Source: WTKD01 sp965243525
Lineage (GTDB): Bacteria; Spirochaetota; Spirochaetia; WTKD01
Direction of reading: 5' to 3'
DNA: 64,000 nt
Assembly (NCBI GenBank): GCA_965243525.1
Contig: OZ251568.1
Location: 62,001 to 126,000, forward strand
Made by a program: the position numbers and the translations under genes
The notes under the pieces: model-generated
The model's input: the letters and a program-made list of their open reading frames with translations, nothing else
Told to the model about the DNA's origin: nothing
Databases searched by the model: none
Part shown: positions 53,246 through 61,937 of the stretch, in pieces
How the letters are laid out: every line of letters begins with the position of its first letter
Numbering within the stretch: position 1 is the first letter of the stretch

Positions 53246-54250
53246 ATGGGAATTGCAATAAATGGGTTTGGAAGAATTGGGAGAAATGTATTTAAAATAG
53301 CGCTTGAAAAAGGGGTACCTGTCGTTGGCATAAACGATCTGACCGACACAAAAACCTTGGCGCATTTATTACGATACGATTCTACACAGGGAAGGTTTGC
53401 TGGTGATGTTGCGTATAATGACACCAGTCTTATTGTTAATGGAAAAGAGTATAAAGTTAGTAGTGAACGAAATCCGGTGAATATTCCTTGGGGTGAAAAA
53501 CCCGATGTTGTTATTGAATCGACCGGGGTGTTTGCCACAAAATCAGGGCCACGTGGGGGATATGGAGATCATTTAAACAACACGAAGTTTCCAGCTCGCA
53601 AGGTGATTTTAACTGTTCCTGCAAAGGATGAAATTGATGTTACCATTGTGCTGGGAGTCAACGATGATGATCTCAAAGAAGAGCATACGTGCATTTCAAA
53701 TGCTTCTTGTACGACGAATTGTCTTGCTCCGCTTGCAAAGGTTTTGCACGAGGCTTTCACAATAGAATCTGCATACATGACAACAGTCCATTCATATACA
53801 AACGATCAGATTATTCTTGATGCACCACACAAGGATTTGCGACGAGCACGATCTGCTGCACTTTCTATCATTCCAACGACAACTGGTGCTGCTCGTGCTG
53901 TTGGAAAAGTATTGCCAGATCTTAAAGGTAAGATTGATGGAACGGCGATGCGTGTTCCAACTCCTACTGGGTCAATTGTGGACCTTGTTGCCAATCTCAG
54001 TCGACCGGTTTCAAAGGATGAACTCAATGCTGCGGTAAAAAAAGCGGCTGAAACAAACTTGAAGGGTATTCTTGAATATACAGAAGATCCCTTGGTCTCA
54101 GTTGATGTCATCCATAATGCGCATTCTAGTATTTTTGATGCTGGAGGAACCACCGTTATGGGAAATATGGTAAAGGTGTTTTCTTGGTACGACAATGAAT
54201 GGGGATATTCAAACCGCGTTGTTGATCTTGCAAAAAAACTGCTTCGCTAA
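53246..54250 (+). CDS. gap: Glyceraldehyde-3-phosphate dehydrogenase
   Basis: 334 residues. NAD-binding start G-I-A-I-N-G-F-G-R-I-G-R-N, catalytic cysteine in S-N-A-S-C-T-T-N-C (about residue 154) and histidine in the later S-Y-T-N-D-Q block. Glycolytic enzyme making 1,3-bisphosphoglycerate. A strong GGAGG site precedes the ATG. First of gap-pgk-tpiA-secG, with zero bases between gap and pgk. Confidence 0.97.
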   Translation: MGIAINGFGRIGRNVFKIALEKGVPVVGINDLTDTKTLAHLLRYDSTQGRFAGDVAYNDTSLIVNGKEYKVSSERNPVNIPWGEKPDVVIESTGVFATKSGPRGGYGDHLNNTKFPARKVILTVPAKDEIDVTIVLGVNDDDLKEEHTCISNASCTTNCLAPLAKVLHEAFTIESAYMTTVHSYTNDQIILDAPHKDLRRARSAALSIIPTTTGAARAVGKVLPDLKGKIDGTAMRVPTPTGSIVDLVANLSRPVSKDELNAAVKKAAETNLKGILEYTEDPLVSVDVIHNAHSSIFDAGGTTVMGNMVKVFSWYDNEWGYSNRVVDLAKKLLR

Positions 54251-55438
54251 ATGATACGAACTCTTACAACAGCATCGCTCAAGAATGCTAATGTCGTGCT
54301 GCGGGTGGATTTCAATGTTCCGCTCAAGGATGGTGCTATTACTGATAATGCTCGTATTCAAGCGACCTTGCCAACACTGGAGGCAATTATCGAATCCGGC
54401 GCTGATAAAATTGTGTTGATAAGCCATCTTGGAAGGCCAAAAGGCAAGATAACACCTGAACTCAGCCTTGCACCAATTGTGAAGGAACTGTCCTCTCTCT
54501 TGCAAAGAGAGGTTGCCTTTGTACAAGATATCGAAGCGGTGAAAAGCCTGTCTCGAGAACCAGATACAACGCAACTGGTTTTGCTGGAAAATATTCGATT
54601 TGATCCACGAGAAGAAAAAAACGATTCCTCATTAGGAAAGGAACTTGCAGAACTTGGCGATGTCTATGTAAATGATGCCTTTGGTTCAGCACACCGCGCA
54701 CACGCTTCAACGTATGCAATCACCGAATTTTTGCCATCCTATGCGGGACTGCTTCTCGAAAAAGAATATGAAAACCTCTCTATGGTATTAGAGCATCCAA
54801 AACATCCCTATGTGGCGGTCATTGGAGGCAGCAAGGTAAGTTCAAAGATCGGAATTCTCGAAGCCCTGTCAAAGAAATGTGACACCATCATTATCGGTGG
54901 AGCGATGGCTTATACGTTTTTGTACATCCTTGGCTATTCAGTTGGAAAGAGCCTTGTTGAAAAGGATTTTCTTGAAACAGCACAACGTTTTCTTGATGCT
55001 GCCAAAACTGAGAACACCCAGGTCTTGTTGCCGAGTGATCATGTTGTTGGACGAGAATTTTCTGAATCTGCGGAGGCTATCGCAATTAATGATATTAATG
55101 TTCCTGATGATACCTTGGCATTGGATATTGGAAAGGCAACATGTGATACGTATGTAAAAACGATTGCATCTGCGGCCTGCATCATGTGGAATGGCCCGAT
55201 GGGAGTGTTTGAGTTTCAGCAGTTTTCACAGGGAACAAAGAAGATCGCCTATGCGATTGCAGAGAATACCCAGGCACACACAGTGTGTGGGGGAGGAGAC
55301 ACCCTGGCTGCAGTCAAACTATGGAATCTTGGACAGTCTTATACCCATGTTTCTACAGGGGGAGGCGCATCATTAGAATTTTTGGAAGGAAAAAAGCTGC
55401 CTGCTATTCAGGTTTTGCTAGCAAAAGATAATGAGTAA
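54251..55438 (+). CDS. pgk: Phosphoglycerate kinase
   Basis: 395 residues. Family blocks: V-V-L-R-V-D-F-N-V-P-L-K-D-G at about 15-28, L-I-S-H-L-G-R-P-K-G, Y-V-N-D-A-F-G-S-A-H-R-A-H-A-S and the nucleotide end G-G-G-D-T-L-A-A. It makes ATP from 1,3-bisphosphoglycerate. It directly follows gap and overlaps tpiA by 8 bases. Confidence 0.97.
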   Translation: MIRTLTTASLKNANVVLRVDFNVPLKDGAITDNARIQATLPTLEAIIESGADKIVLISHLGRPKGKITPELSLAPIVKELSSLLQREVAFVQDIEAVKSLSREPDTTQLVLLENIRFDPREEKNDSSLGKELAELGDVYVNDAFGSAHRAHASTYAITEFLPSYAGLLLEKEYENLSMVLEHPKHPYVAVIGGSKVSSKIGILEALSKKCDTIIIGGAMAYTFLYILGYSVGKSLVEKDFLETAQRFLDAAKTENTQVLLPSDHVVGREFSESAEAIAINDINVPDDTLALDIGKATCDTYVKTIASAACIMWNGPMGVFEFQQFSQGTKKIAYAIAENTQAHTVCGGGDTLAAVKLWNLGQSYTHVSTGGGASLEFLEGKKLPAIQVLLAKDNE

Positions 55439-56180
55439 AGAGTTAACTATTATTGCAAACTGGAAGATGAATTTGGAACTTGCTGAGGCTCGTGAGCTTG
55501 CTGAACAGATTGTTCTTGCAGCAAAACAGACGAAGCATAAGATTGGTATCGCCCCTTCTTTTCCTTATCTTTCAGAGGTATTGCATCGAACACAGGGTTC
55601 ATCTGTTTTTGTCGCTGCCCAGAATATAGCTTCTACTGACCTTGGGGCATATACCGGTGAAGTTGCGGCGCTTCAGTTGAAGAGCATAGGAATTGAATCG
55701 GTTATTATTGGCCATTCTGAACGACGCTCGTATTTTCATGAAACTGATGACATTGTGAATGAAAAGATAAAAAGGGCTTTGAAATCAGGCTTGAAGGTTG
55801 TTCTCTGTGTTGGTGAAGCATTAGAGATACGCAAGCAAGGAAGAGCTGAGCAAGTGGTGGTGGATCAAATTCGTGCTGCGCTAAAAGGACTGGATGCAAA
55901 AGACATGGATTCTCTGTGTATTGCATATGAACCTATTTGGGCTATCGGCACTGGGGTGACTGCCTCTGCGGCTGATGCAGAAGCCATGCATCTTGCTATA
56001 CGAAATGTCATAGCAGAATTATACGATTCTGGTCTTGCAGAGTTGAGCACCATAATTTATGGCGGTTCGGTGAAACCAACGAATGCTGGAGAGCTTTTTG
56101 CACAAAAAAATATAGATGGCGCACTAGTTGGGGGTGCCTCCTTGAAGATAGAAGATTTTTCTGTCATAATGGGCGGGTAG
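55431..56180 (+). CDS. tpiA: Triosephosphate isomerase
   Basis: 249 residues. Active-site lysine in N-W-K-M-N, histidine in I-I-G-H-S-E-R-R and glutamate in A-Y-E-P-I-W-A-I-G-T-G; phosphate loop I-Y-G-G-S-V. Normal length. The ATG lies within the pgk end (ATGAGTAA), giving translational coupling. Confidence 0.97.
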   Translation: MSKELTIIANWKMNLELAEARELAEQIVLAAKQTKHKIGIAPSFPYLSEVLHRTQGSSVFVAAQNIASTDLGAYTGEVAALQLKSIGIESVIIGHSERRSYFHETDDIVNEKIKRALKSGLKVVLCVGEALEIRKQGRAEQVVVDQIRAALKGLDAKDMDSLCIAYEPIWAIGTGVTASAADAEAMHLAIRNVIAELYDSGLAELSTIIYGGSVKPTNAGELFAQKNIDGALVGGASLKIEDFSVIMGG

Positions 56181-56182
56181 AT

Positions 56183-56524
56183 ATGACATTTTTTACTATT
56201 TTTTTCTTGGTGATATTTATTATCATTGCATTACTGCTCATCCTCCTAGTTATGCTGCAAAAAGAGGGATCTGATGGGATCGGCAGTATGTTTGGGGGCA
56301 ATTCCGCACAACAGTATGGGCGAAGATCTGGTAATATTTTGACCCGTATAACGACGATACTTGGGGCATTGTTCATGATTTTTGCTTTTAGCCTTGCGTG
56401 GATTAACCGCTCACCTGATTCAACAAGTGTTGAGCAGGCAGCACGTGCACAGGCAAGAGATGACCAAGTGCAATGGTGGCTCGATGACCCTGGCGCTTCC
56501 ATAGAGGAAGAGACAACTAATTAA
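56183..56524 (+). CDS. secG: Protein translocase subunit SecG
   Basis: 113 residues with two membrane helices (about 4-24 and 52-72) and the SecG hallmark V-M-L-Q-K-E-G-S-D-G-I-G-S-M-F-G-G between them. It is part of the SecYEG export channel. The tpiA-secG junction is two bases; this order is common in bacteria. Confidence 0.9.
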   Translation: MTFFTIFFLVIFIIIALLLILLVMLQKEGSDGIGSMFGGNSAQQYGRRSGNILTRITTILGALFMIFAFSLAWINRSPDSTSVEQAARAQARDDQVQWWLDDPGASIEEETTN

Positions 56525-56528
56525 GTCT

Positions 56529-56948
56529 ATGGAAATAGCTGTTCTATACAGTCTTTTTAAAACAAATGATGTAAACCATTACCTTGGGGCAATCAAGCAG
56601 TATTTTGCAGATTCACGTCATGCTGCGTTTATAACAACCTGCAATGCCGAAAAAGGAGAATACTTGCGATTGCAGGGATCAAAATTTCTCATTTTATTGG
56701 CAGAAACCATAAGAACGGTAAAAGCACCACTTTCTCCTAAAATTAACGAAATTTTGGCACGAAGCACCAAACCTGCTATGTATAAGGGAATAGCATTCGT
56801 AAAACACAATGCACCATTTTGGAAAAATCGCGCATTGTTAAACTCAATGGAGGTACTTGAAAGACACGGTATCATTGTTGTGTATTCTGATTTTCTGATC
56901 AACAAAGAGACGTTTATTTCATCGCTTGATACAGTGAATTTTAATTAA
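56529..56948 (+). CDS. Conserved-looking hypothetical protein
   Basis: 139 residues, cytosolic by composition, alpha/beta with basic patches (for example K-H-N-A-P-F-W-K-N-R). No domain recognised. Four bases after secG and five before the J-domain gene, so it belongs to the same operon. I cannot assign a function. Confidence 0.65.
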   Translation: MEIAVLYSLFKTNDVNHYLGAIKQYFADSRHAAFITTCNAEKGEYLRLQGSKFLILLAETIRTVKAPLSPKINEILARSTKPAMYKGIAFVKHNAPFWKNRALLNSMEVLERHGIIVVYSDFLINKETFISSLDTVNFN

Positions 56949-56953
56949 ATAGG

Positions 56954-57613
56954 GTGCAACTCAATTATTATGAAAGATTAGGAATTTCACCAAGCGCTAG
57001 CACTGAGGAGATCAAAGCAGCGTTTAGAAGAAAGATAAAATCACTGCATCCGGATGTATCATCGCTCTCAAGAGAAACAACGTGGGAGCTTTCCCAGGTT
57101 ATCCAAGCCTATGAAATTTTGTCTAAAGAGGGGGCTCGAAAGGAATATACCGATGGATTATATATCTATCGATATAGGCAAAAACGCTTTAATTACAGAG
57201 AATTTTTGATAAGTCGTTTGTATCTTGCTTCAAGTTGGGGAAAACTTATTCTTTTTGAATTTTTGCATTATCGTAACTCTTTTGCCTTAGAATTGTTTGA
57301 AACCTATAAGGAGTTACATTCCTTGTACGATGCATTGGAGCGAGATGATTATCTTGATTGTTTGGTTTTTCTTGGGGAAGAATACCTAACGAAGAAAAAA
57401 TATGAAGATGCATTTTGTTGTTTTGAGAAAATTATTATTGAGGAACGGAAAAGGCCGTATTTTAAGCATTTTATGGTAGAAATATATAGGCATGTCCAAC
57501 TAATAGTGGGTACAATGTTTCCAAAGATTCTCGCCAAAGAGCGTCTTGCTGTATATACTAATCGTATACAAGCATTGCAAATACCTAAGAGCAAAATGAG
57601 CCTGGAGATATGA
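56954..57613 (+). CDS. J-domain protein
   Basis: 219 residues, GTG start. The J-domain is at residues 1-70 (N-Y-Y-E-R-L-G-I-S-P-S-A-S-T-E-E-I-K opening and the HPD motif in L-H-P-D-V). There is no Gly/Phe region, zinc finger or client-binding domain; the helical C-terminal part (about 75-219) is of unknown type. Such class III proteins recruit DnaK to special partners. It overlaps the next gene by ATGA. Confidence 0.85.
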   Translation: MQLNYYERLGISPSASTEEIKAAFRRKIKSLHPDVSSLSRETTWELSQVIQAYEILSKEGARKEYTDGLYIYRYRQKRFNYREFLISRLYLASSWGKLILFEFLHYRNSFALELFETYKELHSLYDALERDDYLDCLVFLGEEYLTKKKYEDAFCCFEKIIIEERKRPYFKHFMVEIYRHVQLIVGTMFPKILAKERLAVYTNRIQALQIPKSKMSLEI

Positions 57614-57633
57614 AGCAAATAAAGGAGTTCAGC

Positions 57634-58686
57634 GTGAAGATGGGGATATATAAAGTTATGGTTTGGGGTGTTTGTGTTGCTACTAGTTTACAAGTGTCAG
57701 CACAAATCTTGGATGTGCCGGTGGCAACGGTTAAATTAACAAAGTTAGAAAATATTAGTCAAAAGACTCTGAAAGAAAAAGCACAACTTCTGCAGACGCA
57801 GTTGGGGCGCACGCTCACGAGGTCAGAAAAAGAAGACCTTCTTGATAGTGAGATCGCAACGATATTGCTGCAACAAGCAGCGAATAGGGACCGAATTTCA
57901 GCCCCTCGCGAAGAGATCAATCGTTTTGTGCAACTGCAAAAAGAACAATTAGGAGTTGCTATCTCAGATTCTGATTTTCGAGCACTCATTGAAAAAGAAA
58001 CAGGGGTATCCTATAAGGAATACGAGGATCAGATAAAAAACCGCCTGATAATTGAACGATATATTTTTCAGAAGAGTCCTGCCTTGTCGGGACAGGCAAA
58101 TTTTTCTCCATCGAACGAAGAGATAGTTGCCTTTTATGAAGAAAATGCGACTCGTTTTGCGGCACCTGCGCTTGCGCGCTTCACACATCTGTATATTGAT
58201 ACGCGGAATCTCTCTGATTCTGAAATGCAAGCGGGAAAGAAAAAGATTAACGAGTTGCGCCGGAATATTTCAACCGGAAAGGCGACCTTCGATACGTTGG
58301 TGAAGGAATCCCTTGACGATCCGGAATATGGCGGAGGGGATTTCGGGTATATCGCACGCGGTGAAGAAAAGCAACGCGCTGCTCTTGGACAAGAATTTGT
58401 CAATTCAGTTTTTTTGTTGAAAGAGGATGATGTGAGTGCGGTGTTGGAGTCTAATGTTGGCTATCATATTATCAAAATTACAGACAAACGTTCACCGCGA
58501 TTATTGACCATCAGTGACCCAGTGTTTCCAGGTGAACGCGTCACGGTGCGAGATCAGATCGTCCAATACTTGACCTATGAAGATCAACAAAAAAAGTTTC
58601 AAACTGCTCTGCAATCACAGGTTGAGCTCTTGAAAAAGGATGCAGAGATTCGTATTTTTTCTCAAAATTTAGATTGGGATGAGTAG
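57634..58686 (+). CDS. SurA/PrsA-like periplasmic peptidyl-prolyl isomerase
   Basis: 350 residues from the GTG at 57634, chosen because AAGGAG lies six bases before it; an upstream ATG at 57610 would give 358. Signal peptide ends L-Q-V-S-A-Q. The N-terminal helical chaperone part (about 30-170) resembles SurA; a parvulin domain follows (about 175-280; F-T-H-L-Y-I-D-T, G-G-D-F-G-Y-I-A-R-G-E and N-V-G-Y-H-I-I-K). It should assist folding of outer-membrane proteins in the periplasm. Confidence 0.85.
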   Translation: MKMGIYKVMVWGVCVATSLQVSAQILDVPVATVKLTKLENISQKTLKEKAQLLQTQLGRTLTRSEKEDLLDSEIATILLQQAANRDRISAPREEINRFVQLQKEQLGVAISDSDFRALIEKETGVSYKEYEDQIKNRLIIERYIFQKSPALSGQANFSPSNEEIVAFYEENATRFAAPALARFTHLYIDTRNLSDSEMQAGKKKINELRRNISTGKATFDTLVKESLDDPEYGGGDFGYIARGEEKQRAALGQEFVNSVFLLKEDDVSAVLESNVGYHIIKITDKRSPRLLTISDPVFPGERVTVRDQIVQYLTYEDQQKKFQTALQSQVELLKKDAEIRIFSQNLDWDE

Positions 58687-58696
58687 ACTAAACTAG

Positions 58697-59116
58697 ATGA
58701 GGCATCGCCAACGAAGCTACGCATTACAGGCTTTATATGCATATGAACAATGTGACCCAAAGCCAGATTTGAAGACGTATAAACCGTTTGCATTTGTTAA
58801 AAAACAGACATCTTTTGAATACGCTCAAGAAATTTTTTATGGTGTTACCATGAATAAAAAGACCATTGATGGGATACTTGAAAAAACGCTCAACAATTGG
58901 TCAATTGAACGTCTGCACATTGTTGACAGGTGTATACTACGTTTGTCGGTGTATTCCTTGTATTTTGAGCGTGATCTTCCTTTTCCGGTGGTCATCGACG
59001 AGGCTATTGAGCTCGCAAAGCGGTATTCTGAGCGGAAATCTCCTTCATTTATCAACGGTATTCTTGATACCATCGCAAAAGAGAATAAGGACAACCATGC
59101 TACGATTGAAATCTGA
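58697..59116 (+). CDS. nusB: Transcription antitermination factor NusB
   Basis: 139 residues, all helical. Opening R-H-R-Q-R-S-Y-A-L-Q-A-L-Y-A-Y-E and closing I-D-E-A-I-E-L-A-K-R-Y-S and F-I-N-G-I-L-D are family hallmarks. It works with NusE in rRNA antitermination. It overlaps map by 20 bases. Confidence 0.93.
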   Translation: MRHRQRSYALQALYAYEQCDPKPDLKTYKPFAFVKKQTSFEYAQEIFYGVTMNKKTIDGILEKTLNNWSIERLHIVDRCILRLSVYSLYFERDLPFPVVIDEAIELAKRYSERKSPSFINGILDTIAKENKDNHATIEI

Positions 59117-59846
59117 TGCTGACATCGACGGCATACGCGAGGCTTCACAGATCCTTAGTGCTGTTTTGAACACTGTCAAAAAACATTGTCAGAAGGGAGT
59201 AACTCCACTTGAACTTGATGGCATTGCACAGGCAGAAATACAAAATGCTGGGGTGCAAGCTTCTTTTCTTGGCTATCAAGGGTTTCCAAATGCGCTTTGT
59301 ACCTCACTGAATGAAGAGGTTATCCATGGTATTCCGACTGATCGCCAGCTAAAAGATGGAGATATCATTGGTATAGATTGCGGAATCCAGATGGGGAAAT
59401 ATTTCACTGATGCTGCTTTTACGGTGGGTATAGGGAGCATCACTCCGCTGCATCAACGATTGCTTACTGCTACAGAAACCGCATTGTACAAAGGGATTCA
59501 GGCAGGTTCAGAAGGGAAGTATATTCCTGATATTTCACGTGCAATCTATGAACATATTGTGGCAGAGAAGTTTGGAACGGTTCAGATGTTCAGTGGCCAT
59601 GGGGTTGGTTTTGCGGTGCATGAGGAGCCCTCGGTGCCAAATTATATAACATCATATCCACGGATTCGGTTACGCGAAGGCCTTGTTATTGCGATTGAAC
59701 CGATGGTTTGTGTTGGCAGCGGTGATGTTTATATCAAGGATGATCAGTGGACAGTTGTTACCGCTGATGGGAATTATGCAGCACATTTTGAGCATACCGT
59801 CGCCTATTATGACGGAATGTTCCATATTTTAACAAAAAGTGTATAA
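59097..59846 (+). CDS. map: Methionine aminopeptidase, type I
   Basis: 249 residues from the ATG at 59097, with AAGGA just upstream; an open frame reaches further back into nusB but lacks family sequence. Metal ligands in I-D-C-G-I, F-T-D-A-A-F-T, G-H-G-V-G-F-A-V-H-E, I-E-P-M and F-E-H-T. It removes the initiator methionine from new proteins. Confidence 0.95.
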   Translation: MLRLKSDADIDGIREASQILSAVLNTVKKHCQKGVTPLELDGIAQAEIQNAGVQASFLGYQGFPNALCTSLNEEVIHGIPTDRQLKDGDIIGIDCGIQMGKYFTDAAFTVGIGSITPLHQRLLTATETALYKGIQAGSEGKYIPDISRAIYEHIVAEKFGTVQMFSGHGVGFAVHEEPSVPNYITSYPRIRLREGLVIAIEPMVCVGSGDVYIKDDQWTVVTADGNYAAHFEHTVAYYDGMFHILTKSV

Positions 59847-59914
59847 GATAGTGTAACATTTTCACTAGATGTAGTTTTGAATAGTAGAGTATTTTATTAG
59901 TTTACGGAGGTTAT

Positions 59915-61339
59915 ATGGTTAGACGGGTTACAGTGTATTATGTTGTGTTGAGTGTGTTTTTAGTGCTTGTTTCGGGATGCCGATTGGAGGCACAAGAAAC
60001 GCAGTATACAACTCCGATTGAAAGCAGAACAGTAGCGGATATAGAGTCAATTCAAACGGGATTTCGAGCAGTTTCAACGGCTGTCCTTCCCTCCATTGTT
60101 CGTATTGATGTTCAGCAACAGGTTGAACAACGGGTCAATCCGTTTGAATTTTTCTTTGGTCCAGAAGGAGAAGAAGGAGCACCGGAGCCGTTTTACAGCA
60201 GTGGATTGGGGTCTGGGGTTATCGTAACAAAGGTTGATTCTACGTATTATGTGCTGACAAATTCGCATGTCGTTAAAGGATCAAACGAGATTCAAGTTAC
60301 CTTGCATGATGGGAGGGAATACAGTGCGGAATTGATTGGAGAAGATCCACGTAAAGATGCTGCATTGATCTCCTTTACGACAGCTGATGCAGATATTTTT
60401 ATTGCACGACTTGGGGATTCCAATGAGCTGCAAGTTGGCGATTGGGTACTTGCAATGGGTTCTCCGTTTGGTTTTCAAAATACGGTAACTGCAGGCATCG
60501 TCAGTGCTCTTGGCCGTCGAGGCCCCGATACAAACATCAGCGATTTCATACAAACTGATGCAGCGATAAACCAGGGAAATAGTGGAGGCGCATTGGTTAA
60601 CCTTCGCGGCGAAGTTATTGGGATTAATACCTGGATATCCACACAAACAGGGGTAAACATAGGCCTTGGATTTGCGATTCCGATTAACAATCTTAAGCGA
60701 TCTATTAATCAGTTCATTGAATCTGGTGAGATAGAATATGGATGGCTCGGAGTGAGCACAGGTTCTTTGAGCAAAGAATTTTCAGAAAGCCTAGGCTTAG
60801 ATTCCACATCGGGAGCCTTTATTTCACAAGTTTTTATTGATTCTCCTGCAGAGAAGGGAGGCTTCTTGTCCGGTGATGTAGTAACAAAAGTAGACGGCGA
60901 GAAAATCAAGGATTCAAATGACTTGGTTCAAATAGTGGGTGATCTTGAAGTCGGCAGAAAAGTGCAATTTTCAATTATTCGAAATGCTGCACCGCAACGG
61001 TTGACCGTTGTGATTGAAAAGAGACAATCGCAGGAGGCAATTGCAAATTTAAATAGCAAGCTTTGGCCAGGAATGACTGTTGTTCCCATAACTTCAGCCA
61101 TGGTGCAGCGTTTGGACATTGATTCTTCCTATGAGGGAAAGGTATTTGTGAGCTCTGCTACAGCGAAAAGCCCAGCAGGAGTTGCGGGTTTTCGTCAGGG
61201 CGATATCATCCTTGAGATCAACAACAAAAAGGTTAATTCCTTGGTGGATTTTTATCGTTATTTGAACGAATCAGATACTGTTAATTTTAGATTTGAGCGA
61301 GAAGATCAAACACTCCGTATTGGAATTGACAAACCGTGA
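59915..61339 (+). CDS. HtrA/DegP-type serine protease, probable lipoprotein
   Basis: 474 residues with GGAGG before the ATG. The signal segment ends V-S-G-C22, a lipobox. The catalytic triad is His near 117 (N-S-H-V-V), Asp near 148 (R-K-D-A-A) and Ser near 222 (G-N-S-G-G-A-L). Two PDZ domains follow (about 270-365 and 385-474). DegP/DegQ proteins degrade misfolded envelope proteins. Lipid anchoring is less usual for HtrA. The end overlaps the next gene by GTGA. Confidence 0.9.
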   Translation: MVRRVTVYYVVLSVFLVLVSGCRLEAQETQYTTPIESRTVADIESIQTGFRAVSTAVLPSIVRIDVQQQVEQRVNPFEFFFGPEGEEGAPEPFYSSGLGSGVIVTKVDSTYYVLTNSHVVKGSNEIQVTLHDGREYSAELIGEDPRKDAALISFTTADADIFIARLGDSNELQVGDWVLAMGSPFGFQNTVTAGIVSALGRRGPDTNISDFIQTDAAINQGNSGGALVNLRGEVIGINTWISTQTGVNIGLGFAIPINNLKRSINQFIESGEIEYGWLGVSTGSLSKEFSESLGLDSTSGAFISQVFIDSPAEKGGFLSGDVVTKVDGEKIKDSNDLVQIVGDLEVGRKVQFSIIRNAAPQRLTVVIEKRQSQEAIANLNSKLWPGMTVVPITSAMVQRLDIDSSYEGKVFVSSATAKSPAGVAGFRQGDIILEINNKKVNSLVDFYRYLNESDTVNFRFEREDQTLRIGIDKP

Positions 61340-61932
61340 GGAAAATCTTTCGTTCAGAAATGGAAATGCGAAATAATGCGCTTCGGTTATCGGAGCGTAT
61401 TGTTTCTGATGGGTTCTATCCCAATGTTATCTACGTAAGCCTTCGCGGGGGGGCCTATCTTGGCAATATCATTAGCGAGTTTTTCAAACTTGTTTCCCCG
61501 AAGCAACAGCCAGTGTTTTATGCGGCAGTTGTTGCGCACTCGTATTCCGGATTTTCCAACACAAAATCGGTTCGTGTTGATGGGTGGACGTATAAACCAG
61601 CCTATCTGCGTACAGGAGACAAAGTGCTCTTAGTTGATGAAATTTACGACTCAGGTAACACGATGACGTATTTCGCTGAGATACTCCAAAACAGAGGCGT
61701 TCGCAAGGAAGACCTTCGTATTGCAGTCTACGATTACAAAGTACGACAGTATAAAGAACATAATGTTGTTCAGCCAGATTATTATTGTTTTAAACACGAG
61801 ATTTCCTGTGCTGAAGAGGATATCTGGATTCACTATCTAACGCATGAGCTTATTGGGTTGAATAGCGCTGAGATCGCAGAACACTATCCAAGCGATGTAG
61901 AAAAGATCCTGCTAAAATACATAAAAAAATAA
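61336..61932 (+). CDS. Purine-type phosphoribosyltransferase
   Basis: 198 residues, GTG start inside the htrA stop codon. The PRPP loop V-L-L-V-D-E-I-Y-D-S-G-N-T-M is at about 94-107, and Y-V-S-L-R-G-G-A-Y-L is the N-terminal PRPP-site segment. The class resembles hypoxanthine/xanthine phosphoribosyltransferases for purine salvage, but the base specificity cannot be read. It is followed after only five bases by a convergent gene end. Confidence 0.8.
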   Translation: MRKIFRSEMEMRNNALRLSERIVSDGFYPNVIYVSLRGGAYLGNIISEFFKLVSPKQQPVFYAAVVAHSYSGFSNTKSVRVDGWTYKPAYLRTGDKVLLVDEIYDSGNTMTYFAEILQNRGVRKEDLRIAVYDYKVRQYKEHNVVQPDYYCFKHEISCAEEDIWIHYLTHELIGLNSAEIAEHYPSDVEKILLKYIKK

Positions 61933-61937
61933 ACTGC

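Noticed and set aside
58866..59096. N-terminal extension of map
   Set aside because: It is an alternate frame of nusB; family sequence and a ribosome site begin at 59097.
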